Positions 1 to 5,480 of a DNA stretch of 5,577 nt are shown here, one piece after another. Position numbers and translations under genes: made by a program. This stretch comes from Nostoc sp. CHAB 5834. GTDB taxonomy: Bacteria; Cyanobacteriota; Cyanobacteriia; Cyanobacteriales; Nostocaceae. Where the stretch lies: contig JAIVFU010000274.1 in assembly GCA_020829485.1 (NCBI GenBank), forward strand, positions 1 to 5,577, read 5' to 3'. The notes under the pieces are model-generated. The model ran no database searches and was not told where the DNA came from. It saw only the letters and a program-made list of their open reading frames with translations. The first letter of the stretch is position 1, and each line of letters begins with the position of its first letter.

Positions 1-129
1 ACAATTAAATTTTTCGAGAGTGCCTTCAGGTACAAGCAACGTTTTTAGCTGTTTTTGTTCTCGTAACCCATACGCGAACAAATTATGATTTATTCCACTA
101 TCTATTTTCCTTAACCGAGCAGTATTGTA
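1..129 (-). other. Open minus-strand frame at the left edge, possible gene fragment of unknown function
   Basis: On the minus strand this stretch reads without a stop, from just after a TAA (positions 132-130) to the window edge, giving about 43 residues. The translation has a protein-like composition: a basic start (RLRKIDSG), then NLFAYGLREQKQLKTLL and VPEGTLEKF. It has no in-frame ATG or GTG; the only possible start is a TTG in the NLF segment. The overlapping plus-strand frame here does not look like VirB10. I do not recognise the family. It could be the 5' part of a gene running leftward out of the window, a fragment joined here by rearrangement, or a chance open frame, since 43 codons is short. 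Confidence 0.25.
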
Positions 130-320
130 TTACTAGTAACTCTAATCCTCAGATTTGGGCTGCGGCGCTAGAAGGCTTTTTTAGTCCAGTCAGTGAACGT
201 CTCTCTAGACGCTCTGACCAAGCAGTACAGGAATTACTACAACGTCCAAATATCCAGTTTTTACCTGAAGGTACAGAAGTCTCGGTTGTCGTCAATAGTT
301 TTTTGAAAGTTGAACGATGA
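123..320 (+). pseudogene. C-terminal end of a VirB10/TrbI-like conjugative transfer protein (partial, probably broken)
   Basis: The frame ending at TGA 318-320 encodes a tail with NPQIWAAALEGFFSPVSERL, then a Q/E/R-rich helix, then RPNIQFLPEGTEVSVVVNSF and LKVER. The pattern 'PNI-x-F-x-P-x-GT-E-V-x-V-V-V-N' is the final beta-strand segment of the VirB10/TrbI family, the channel protein that spans the periplasm in type IV secretion. VirB10/TrbI proteins normally exceed 350 residues; about 60 recognisable ones are present. The frame is open back to position 9 (TAA at 6-8), but the translation before about 130 has no start codon and does not resemble the family. The gene therefore looks cut or frameshifted near 130 rather than merely leaving the window. 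Its stop overlaps the ATG of the next gene (ATGA), typical of coupled genes in one operon. Confidence 0.6.
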
Positions 321-1087
321 AACAATTTGCTACTCTTATCATCGGCACTAGCACATTACTGCTCAGTGTGACAGCACCTGTTGTACAGGCACAAGCACAA
401 ACTCCTGCATATCGCTTGATTGAACGGGATATGGCTGCAAGCAATAGGATTCAGGTTCAAATTACTCCAGGACGTGCTACACCCATTAGCTTCACTCAAA
501 CCGACGAGGCGATCGCCTATATTTTGGTAGCAGACCCTTCACGACTGGTCTACACCACAGATACAGATTTAAAAAGCGGACGCGCTACAACCATCTTTCT
601 GAGGGCAATCCAACCGCTAAAGTTTCCAGGGGCTACCACTACTGCCATTACTAACTTACTTGTCCAAACTGTAGACAAAACGGGACAAAAACGACTCTAC
701 AACTTCGATATCGTTCCAGTGCGTAGAAACACTGGGTATGTTGGTATTCAGATTGCAAATGCGATTACCTCCGGCACTGCGCTAAGACGCGGAGCAGCTT
801 CTGAAAGTAGCGGAATCGCTGGACAGCAGACACTATTAATAGATAAAAATCGCAGAGCGAGAGTAGATGATATTGAAACCGGGTTGAGAATTGCTATTAA
901 TCGGGGTTACACCAACAAAAGCGATCCAGTTGTTCCTAAAGTGCAGCAAATTTTATCTTTGTTGCGAAATAGCAGAGTAACAATCCTAGAAGCAGCTACA
1001 TCTGTTGGTGTTCCAGTTGAGGTTATTTCTGAATTAGGAAGAATCGCCTTAAATGACCGCCTACTCAGACTAGGACAGCAACGCTAG
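317..1087 (+). CDS. Exported VirB9/TraK-like conjugative transfer protein
   Basis: This 256-residue protein begins with a clear Sec signal peptide: MKQF, a hydrophobic core at about residues 6-20, and likely cleavage after VQA (25) or AQA (27). Residues about 40-135 are beta-rich: NRIQVQITPGRATPISF, then AIAYILVADPSRLVYTT, then ATTIFLRA, closing with LYNFDIVP. This resembles the N-terminal domain of VirB9/TrbG and F-type TraK, the periplasmic partners of VirB10 in type IV secretion. Residues about 183-245 form a different, helical part with an HTH-like tail (ILEAATSVGVPVEVISELG), and I see no typical VirB9 C-terminal beta domain. The length is close to TraK (about 240). The start overlaps the stop of the VirB10-like gene by ATGA, so both were probably translated together. 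A HIP1 site lies inside it (509-516). The conjugation role is inferred from fold pattern and neighbour; an unrelated exported protein remains possible. Confidence 0.55.
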   Translation: MKQFATLIIGTSTLLLSVTAPVVQAQAQTPAYRLIERDMAASNRIQVQITPGRATPISFTQTDEAIAYILVADPSRLVYTTDTDLKSGRATTIFLRAIQPLKFPGATTTAITNLLVQTVDKTGQKRLYNFDIVPVRRNTGYVGIQIANAITSGTALRRGAASESSGIAGQQTLLIDKNRRARVDDIETGLRIAINRGYTNKSDPVVPKVQQILSLLRNSRVTILEAATSVGVPVEVISELGRIALNDRLLRLGQQR

Positions 1088-1335
1088 AGGTTATGCATTA
1101 TGCACTGGTTAAAATACATTTCTTTTTAGTAAATTCAGATAATTCAGAATTTGAAAATAGAAAAATTAATTAATGCAATAATTTTGAAGCAGGGAGATAG
1201 CGACGGTCAAAAAGCCAACTGAGTGATAAGTCAGTAAGCATTGCTTAATGCGATTATTTGAGAATTTGTTGAGAACACAGGCTTCTTAATGACAATATCC
1301 GTTCGCCCTAATCTCAATGCTGATGCTAAGTATTG
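1088..1335. other. AT-rich intergenic gap between convergent genes
   Basis: These 248 bases separate the VirB9/TraK-like gene from the convergent PIN gene. I find no convincing gene or tRNA. Small structures are present: a perfect tandem 7-mer TTATGCA (1091-1104), a near-tandem octamer AATTCAGA (1132-1139 and 1141-1148), a 13-bp palindrome TAAGCATTGCTTA (1235-1247), and the left arm of an inverted repeat (1288-1297) whose right arm covers the PIN stop codon. No classical GC stem followed by a T-run is visible for either gene. Confidence 0.5.
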
Positions 1336-1340
1336 TCATT
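1288..1340. repeat. 10-bp perfect inverted repeat spanning the PIN gene 3' end
   Basis: AATGACAATA (1288-1297) is matched exactly by TATTGTCATT (1331-1340), with 33 nt between the arms. The right arm contains the stop codon of the PIN gene. The loop is long and no T-run follows on either strand, so it is a weak candidate for a terminator. It could equally be a pair of protein-binding half sites or a relic of small element ends. Confidence 0.35.
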
Positions 1341-1818
1341 TTCCCCTTTGGTGATAATTCTGTAAATCGCTGTCTAGCGACCAGATAAACACTTCACTCA
1401 TTTGAAAGAGATTACAGGACTTATGAAATTCCTGAATGATGCTAAAATCACCGAAACTGGTTCCTTCTTGCTTATTAGGAGCTTTGTTTTTGCCAGCCAG
1501 ATCCGGGAACTGGTCAATCCACTCCAATATCTCTGCCGTGTTTGGGAATGTAGTAGGTCTCCAGGGAGCTACGCCTGTGAATGCCTCTTTAACTTCTTTA
1601 ACAAAACGTAAGGCGGTTTTTCTTCGCATTGTGCCATCGCCGTTCTGGGCAATGTGGTTGCCTGTTTCAAGTATCGTCGCCATAGGCAACAAAAAAGTAC
1701 AGCCAGATTGAGCATAGGTCTGAAAATCTTCGAGAACTGATGCTCTATGCTGATTATAGTTGGGAACGTTCAGTATTTCGAGGAATATGCTGGTATCTAT
1801 TAGGCAGATACTACTCAT
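1336..1818 (-). CDS. PIN-domain nuclease, partner of the adjacent AAA ATPase
   Basis: From ATG 1818 this encodes 160 residues, a usual size for a single PIN domain, the RNase H-like fold of VapC-type RNases. The acidic metal-binding set is complete: D8 in ICLIDTS, E51 in ILETGNH, D124 in SFGDFSIIQEF, and D149/D151 in IWSLDSDL. The frame is open 26 codons further upstream, but that extension lies inside the ATPase gene and the fold begins at MSSICLID, so the internal ATG is the better start. It overlaps the ATPase stop by 8 nt (ATGAGTAG), which indicates translational coupling. No VapB-like antitoxin gene lies next to it; the ATPase takes that place. It is probably a metal-dependent RNase (or other nuclease) controlled by the ATPase. 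The substrate cannot be read from sequence. Nothing looks damaged. Confidence 0.78.
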   Translation of the reverse strand: MSSICLIDTSIFLEILNVPNYNQHRASVLEDFQTYAQSGCTFLLPMATILETGNHIAQNGDGTMRRKTALRFVKEVKEAFTGVAPWRPTTFPNTAEILEWIDQFPDLAGKNKAPNKQEGTSFGDFSIIQEFHKSCNLFQMSEVFIWSLDSDLQNYHQRGK

Positions 1819-3148
1819 TGCTGTACTCCTGCAAACGAGACAGCCATTCCATAGCTTGTTGTTTTCTATCTTCTGGTGTGTGCGGCGACTTGACAAACCG
1901 ATCCACTACCCCAGCAGTTACCAGTTGACCGAGCGGCCCCTGAGATATCAGACTTGGGAAATCGTACATATCCCCAAGCCGTACAAGGCGGCTATCTCCT
2001 GACTCTGGATCTCGGAAACAAAACACTACATCACCGAGGGCAGCATCGGGTAAGGCATCCATTAGGGCTGGATTGTGGGTAGAAAGCAGCACTCGTAACT
2101 TCCGCTGCTCGGCAATATCCCGGATACTGGTGAGTAGATGCTTGGCACGGTTGGGATGAACACCGTTGTCAATTTCCTCGATGACGACTAAACTTCCAAC
2201 GGGTGCCGATAGCATAGCCGCCGCGATCGCTAACACCCGCAAAGTACCATCGGATAACAATGCCGCCTCACAATAGCGACGGGTATTGCCAAAGGTTTCT
2301 GCTAGTCGCACCATGACTTCATCCCGTGGGCCGAAAAGGAAATCTAGCCCCTCTATAGCCTGTTCTGGTAGACTCTGGATAAAGTTGAGAATTGCCTGTT
2401 GATTTTCGGCTTGGTTCTCCCACAAGCGATACAGGACGCTGGAAAGATTAGTACCATCTTCTTGTAATCGCTTATCAGATTTGAAGCTGTACTCCCGCAT
2501 TCTGGCGGGGACGGGATCTAGAAACAGGATATTCTTTAAAACTCGTTGATATTCGCGGACGGTATCAGGAATTATCTTTTGGGATTTGGGGTACTTTGCA
2601 TCAAAATGGGCAGGGGTGTCTAATTGCACGAATATAGCCATCTGATCGCTGCACGTTACTCGTGGTTTGTTCTTCCCTTTTGTAAAGTTGTTATATGCGA
2701 CACCAACATCAGTCTCTACTCCTTGAGAAGGCTGATCTAGGTCATATAGCGGGACTTGACTTGTCGAGCCAACGATTCGCTCACTACTGATGTGCAGTTC
2801 TCCGTCACGCACATTCAGGGTTATATCGAGTTGGTTCCAGTCTGGGTAGTCTAAACGGCAACCAATGGTAAAATTTGACTCTCCCCGATGGCACAAGTCA
2901 TTTACTCGACCGCGTACAACGCGCTCTGCACTATTTACTGCATATTGAATGCTAGAAAGTTTTTGTCCTTGTGCCAGCCATGACAGAAAGCGCAAACCTT
3001 CAAGGGCGTTACTTTTGCCTGCGGCATTGGCTCCGATTAGTACGGTTAGCGATCCAAGGGGTAAGCGGCCCTTCGACAGGCTCAGGGTACCACTTGTACT
3101 GTAGCTTTTGAAGCTGGCGAGGGTAAATTCTGTCAGCATGGCACTCAT
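1811..3148 (-). CDS. AAA/ABC-type ATPase (AAA_21/OLD-like), first gene of an ATPase-PIN pair
   Basis: This 445-residue protein has a full set of ABC-class ATPase motifs. It starts with a strand typical of SMC/RecF/OLD-like ATPases (LTEFTLASFKSY, 5-16). Walker A follows at 39-46 (GANAAGKS), a central insertion at about 60-290 including FLDPVPARMREY (209-220), a signature-like LLSDGTLR (297-304), Walker B with E324/E325 and D327 (VVIEEIDNGVHP), and the switch histidine in STHNP (356-360). The family is usually annotated 'AAA family ATPase'. Relatives work with a nuclease encoded next door, for example Septu PtuA with PtuB and PARIS AriA with AriB. Two ATGs are possible: residue 1 (3148) and residue 4 (3139). 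Neither has a strong Shine-Dalgarno, and the longer form is given. It is coupled to the downstream PIN gene by an 8-nt overlap. A relic resembling HsdS ends 22 nt upstream. A HIP1 site at 2223-2230 suggests long residence in cyanobacteria. The role as sensor or regulator of the PIN nuclease is inferred. Confidence 0.8.
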   Translation of the reverse strand: MSAMLTEFTLASFKSYSTSGTLSLSKGRLPLGSLTVLIGANAAGKSNALEGLRFLSWLAQGQKLSSIQYAVNSAERVVRGRVNDLCHRGESNFTIGCRLDYPDWNQLDITLNVRDGELHISSERIVGSTSQVPLYDLDQPSQGVETDVGVAYNNFTKGKNKPRVTCSDQMAIFVQLDTPAHFDAKYPKSQKIIPDTVREYQRVLKNILFLDPVPARMREYSFKSDKRLQEDGTNLSSVLYRLWENQAENQQAILNFIQSLPEQAIEGLDFLFGPRDEVMVRLAETFGNTRRYCEAALLSDGTLRVLAIAAAMLSAPVGSLVVIEEIDNGVHPNRAKHLLTSIRDIAEQRKLRVLLSTHNPALMDALPDAALGDVVFCFRDPESGDSRLVRLGDMYDFPSLISQGPLGQLVTAGVVDRFVKSPHTPEDRKQQAMEWLSRLQEYSNE

Positions 3149-3170
3149 CTTACAATTATCATCTCAAGGC

Positions 3171-3212
3171 TCAATGGTGGAGGGAGGCGAAGAGGGCATC
3201 GAGTTCTGACAG
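3171..3212 (-). pseudogene. Relic of the C-terminus of a type I restriction specificity subunit (hsdS-like)
   Basis: On the minus strand 13 codons and a TGA read LSELDALFASLHH. The block 'ELDALFASLQHRAF' is a familiar C-terminal ending of HsdS, the DNA-recognition subunit of type I restriction-modification enzymes; here it stops after SLHH. An in-frame TAA directly upstream and the absence of HsdS-like sequence beyond it show that the rest of the gene is gone. The stop lies 22 nt before the ATPase ATG, normal spacing for genes in one operon. Accessory ATPase genes are known between hsdS and hsdR (rlo-type genes), so the relic fits its place. The match is short, so confidence is moderate. Confidence 0.5.
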
Positions 3213-3242
3213 TTAGGCGTGGTGACTCATCTCTAAAGCCCG

Positions 3243-3464
3243 TTACTGTGAGTCGGTTATTGTGCAGGTTCCGAGTTGGGGACAAATAATCTCTATTGCC
3301 TTACTCTTGAAAAAAACAATTCTGTGTTCGTTATCTTTAGAGTCTCCTAAAGTGACTCGTTTACGGATGCTCATGTTTTTCATATCAGAGACGGTATTCT
3401 CAAAGAAATCCGATTGATGCCCACAGTCGCAACGAAAGGATGATGGATACAGTTCTATTGCCAT
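3243..3464 (-). CDS. Small Cys-containing conserved-looking hypothetical protein
   Basis: From ATG 3464 this encodes 73 residues beginning MAIELYPSSFRCDCGHQSDF. The frame allows upstream ATGs at 3491 and 3476, but the sequence I associate with similar small cyanobacterial hypotheticals begins at MAIELYPS, so the internal start is preferred. It has four cysteines (C12, C14, C61, C67) and H16. The CxCxH cluster near the N-terminus and the cysteine pair near the C-terminus could together bind a metal such as zinc, which is an inference. There is no signal peptide or membrane segment. The middle (about residues 28-48) is charged and probably soluble. The TAA lies 31 nt from the HsdS-like relic and the gene points toward the ATPase, so readthrough into the ATPase operon is possible. 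The function is unknown. A decayed or chance frame cannot be excluded, but the residue pattern looks like a real protein. Confidence 0.55.
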   Translation of the reverse strand: MAIELYPSSFRCDCGHQSDFFENTVSDMKNMSIRKRVTLGDSKDNEHRIVFFKSKAIEIICPQLGTCTITDSQ

Positions 3465-3540
3465 CTTACACACCATGACGAACCCCGCCAAATACTACCA
3501 TGCTAGTCAGGCGATATTTGACAGGAATAGCAAGGTAATC

Positions 3541-3570
3541 AGTGGGGTATTCAAGCAAGAATACCTCACT
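3541..3570 (+). repeat. REP/IS200-type hairpin at the left end of the transposase fragment
   Basis: AGTGGGGTATTC (3541-3552) and GAATACCTCACT (3559-3570) form a 12-bp stem with a single G-T wobble around the 6-nt loop AAGCAA. It ends 13 nt before the ATG of the Y1 transposase fragment. IS200/IS605 and RAYT transposases recognise subterminal hairpins in single-stranded DNA, so this is probably the left-end hairpin of the former element. A translation-blocking hairpin at the transposase start is another possibility. It lacks a T-run and is not an obvious terminator. Confidence 0.55.
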
Positions 3571-3583
3571 CGCTAACTGAAAG

Positions 3584-3724
3584 ATGTCCAGAAAACCCCG
3601 TGAGATCAAACCAGAATACTGTTATCACATTACCATTCGCTGCAATAACCGTGAGTTTCAGTTAACTCACCACGAATGCCGTCAGGTGATTGCTATACTG
3701 TTGATCAAGTTTTTAATACCTTGA
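3584..3724 (+). pseudogene. Truncated Y1-type (IS200/RAYT-like) transposase, N-terminal fragment
   Basis: From ATG 3584 the frame encodes 46 residues starting MSRKPREIKPEYCYHITIRC, followed by NNREFQLTHHECRQVIAI. This is the characteristic start of cyanobacterial REP-associated tyrosine (Y1) transposases, where 'CYHITIRCNNREF' is the first core strand. Homology appears to stop at about residue 36-38; the remaining codons (LLIKFLIP) run into the 3' end of the convergent kinase gene, overlapping it by 20 nt (3705-3724). Full-length proteins have well over 150 residues. The HUH metal-binding motif and the catalytic tyrosine are therefore both missing, and the fragment cannot transpose by itself. 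A weak Shine-Dalgarno (GAAAG) touches the ATG. No remainder of the gene is found elsewhere in the window. Confidence 0.7.
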
Positions 3725-5405
3725 TTATCTTGTCCACGAGTTCCATTGGCTCAATTGGCTTGGTAATAAAAAGTTGAAACCCTGCTTTTAAAATACGTTG
3801 CTCATTTTTGGCTTCAGCAAAAGCAGTGAGAGCGATCGCTGGAATTTGTCCCCCTTGCTCTATAGTGTGGGAGCGAACCTGACGAATTAAGGTAAAGCCA
3901 TCCTCCTCTGGCATACTGATATCACTAATCAGTAGAGCGGGCGATTGCTGTTCTAAAAGTGCCAATGCTTCTTTTACTGATGCTGCCACTAATACATCTG
4001 CTCCAGCGCTCTGAAGAACAGTCTGCATTAACATCCGAGCATCTGCATCGTCATCCACAACTAGAATGCACAAGTTCTGCAATTGGGCAATTTTCTGATT
4101 GCCATGCAGCAATTCTCCTACTACTAGTTCCTCATTACTCAACTGCGTTGTCATTGTCACGATAGGTAGCCTCACCGTGAATGTCGAACCCTTGCCGAAT
4201 CCTGCACTGGCTGCTGTGATATTGCCATTGTGGAGTTCTACAATTGTGAGAGCGATCGCAAGTCCTAACCCTAATCCACCAGCAGAACGAGTATTGGAAG
4301 CGTCACGCTGACTAAACCGCTCAAAGACGAATGGTATAAATTCTGCTTCTATGCCCCTCCCTCGATCAATAACAGTAATCTGAGCTTGAGACTCAACTTG
4401 TTCCAACCTGACCTCTACACTTTGATTCTTGGAACTAAACTTGATTGCATTTGAAAGCAAATTCCAAACTACTTGTTGTAAACGAATCGCATCACCTAAA
4501 ACCTTGGACACAGCATCAAGATGTAACTGAATTTGAATGCCCTTTGTTTCGGCTGACAATCGAATAGTATCTGCTGCTGACCGAATTACACTTGCTAGAT
4601 CAACAGGTTCGATTTCCAAATTCATCTCGCCCTTCTGCATCCTAGCCAGATCCAACAAATCGTCAATTAAGCGAACTTGTAGACGGGCATTCCGCTCAAT
4701 CGTTTCCAGTCCCTCAATTTTCAGTGCTTCATCCATCTCATGTTCAGTTAGCAATAGTTGCGCCCAGCCGTGGAGATTATGCATGGGAGTACGTAACTCA
4801 TGAGACAAGACAGCGACGAATTCATCCTTTACTCGATTTATTTCTGCCAGTTCCTCAGTCTTTTGTCTGAGTTCTTCCTCTACACGCTTTTGTTCAGTGA
4901 TATCAATGCCGATTAAAAATGCGGCTCTATTCTGGTCATATTTTTGAGCCACAATTAAATAGCTACGATCTGCGCTTATAGATTTCAACTCATATAATGC
5001 TTCAGATTGATCTCCAGCAAAGAAATTTTGCACGAACTCACGAAACCCATTACCACTAGCTAAAAAACCAATATCCTGACCAACAAAAGCTTCGGGAGGC
5101 AAATTAAAACTATCAGCTAAGTGCTTATTGACACCTAAATAGCACAAATCGGAACTGACCCAAGATACAATTACAGGTACAGCCTCCAGTACAGTCTGCA
5201 ACTGATCTCTAGCAGCTTGCAATTTTCTTTCTGCCTGGTTGCGCTGGGTAATATCTAGAAATACACTTACACATCCCCGCACTTTTCCATCTTCATCAAA
5301 TAAAGGGGCAGCATACTGCGACAGGTTAATCCTCACACCATCATCACGAACCACCTCAATCTCAGAATCCAGTATTTCCACACCATGAGTGGTAGCATAT
5401 TGCAT
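3705..5405 (-). CDS. Hybrid sensor histidine kinase with PAS domains and C-terminal receiver, N-terminally truncated
   Basis: This 566-residue, apparently soluble protein has no membrane segment. Domains in order: the C-terminal half of a PAS domain (1-54, ending FLDITQR), a complete PAS (about 65-172, ending IGIDITEQKR), a short coiled coil (about 172-195), and HisKA with the phosphoacceptor H202 in SHELRTP. HATPase_c follows, with N-box NLLSNAIKF (315-323), G1 DRGRGI (347-352), F-box FVFERF (359-364) and G2 GGLGLGL (376-382). The C-terminal receiver (about 445-566) has acidic D451-D453, phosphoacceptor D495, T527 and K549. All catalytic residues are present, so phosphotransfer from H202 to D495 is plausible. 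ATG 5405 is the only usable start, yet it lies mid-PAS. In-frame PAS-like sequence (GFKVYQDGRELAPEELA) continues upstream to a stop at 5471-5469. The gene has thus lost its original 5' end and may be expressed poorly or act without its first sensor. No output partner lies nearby. Two HIP1 sites fall inside. Confidence 0.85.
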   Translation of the reverse strand: MQYATTHGVEILDSEIEVVRDDGVRINLSQYAAPLFDEDGKVRGCVSVFLDITQRNQAERKLQAARDQLQTVLEAVPVIVSWVSSDLCYLGVNKHLADSFNLPPEAFVGQDIGFLASGNGFREFVQNFFAGDQSEALYELKSISADRSYLIVAQKYDQNRAAFLIGIDITEQKRVEEELRQKTEELAEINRVKDEFVAVLSHELRTPMHNLHGWAQLLLTEHEMDEALKIEGLETIERNARLQVRLIDDLLDLARMQKGEMNLEIEPVDLASVIRSAADTIRLSAETKGIQIQLHLDAVSKVLGDAIRLQQVVWNLLSNAIKFSSKNQSVEVRLEQVESQAQITVIDRGRGIEAEFIPFVFERFSQRDASNTRSAGGLGLGLAIALTIVELHNGNITAASAGFGKGSTFTVRLPIVTMTTQLSNEELVVGELLHGNQKIAQLQNLCILVVDDDADARMLMQTVLQSAGADVLVAASVKEALALLEQQSPALLISDISMPEEDGFTLIRQVRSHTIEQGGQIPAIALTAFAEAKNEQRILKAGFQLFITKPIEPMELVDKIIKVLKT

Positions 5406-5468
5406 AGCTAGTTCTTCTGGAGCTAGTTCTCTGCCATCCTGGTAAACTTTAAACCCACATTCCGCACT
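5406..5468 (-). pseudogene. Untranslated remnant of the kinase's first PAS domain
   Basis: Reading minus-strand codons directly upstream of the kinase ATG gives SAECGFKVYQDGRELAPEEL and then A, in frame and continuous with the kinase. This fits the linker and strand found inside PAS_4-type domains before the 'GxE---E---R-DG' core that opens the annotated protein. A TGA at 5471-5469 ends the frame upstream, and no ATG, GTG or TTG occurs in it. The segment therefore belonged to a longer kinase gene and cannot be translated from a normal start here. Confidence 0.6.
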
Positions 5469-5480
5469 TCAATTTGAAGT
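5466..5480. repeat. 15-bp palindrome at the kinase truncation point
   Basis: ACTTCAATTTGAAGT has perfect 7-bp arms around one central base. It sits exactly where the PAS-like reading frame ends and AT-rich non-coding DNA begins, and contains the in-frame stop. It may be a binding site, part of a small element end, or chance in AT-rich DNA. Confidence 0.35.

Noticed and set aside
1289..1354. 21-codon plus-strand frame beginning MTISVRPNLNADAKY
   Set aside because: It is very short, overlaps the PIN 3' end and matches no family I know; probably chance.
1819..1896. Upstream extension of the PIN protein by 26 residues
   Set aside because: The extension lies entirely inside the ATPase coding region. 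The PIN fold begins right after the internal ATG at 1818, which gives a typical overlapping operon start.
1402..2002. Several plus-strand open frames of 62-91 codons opposite the PIN gene and the ATPase 3' end
   Set aside because: They overlap each other and lie antisense to two genes with clear motifs. Their translations show no recognisable domain.
3224..3254. Six-bp inverted repeat GACTCA / TGAGTC flanking the stop of the small Cys protein, considered as a terminator
   Set aside because: The stem is short, the loop is 19 nt and no T-run follows on the minus strand.
3465..3540. Possible promoter upstream of the small Cys protein
   Set aside because: A TAGTAT-like -10 can be found, but no -35 at acceptable spacing, so no promoter is claimed.
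509..4259. Repeated GCGATCGC octamers as possible regulatory sites
   Set aside because: This is the HIP1 motif, which is abundant across many cyanobacterial genomes. It is useful here as a taxonomic hint, not as a site-specific signal.
3959..4803. Three plus-strand open frames of 68-88 codons within the kinase region
   Set aside because: They are antisense to the HisKA, HATPase and receiver domains of the kinase, are rich in Ser/Leu as shadow frames usually are, and have no motif.
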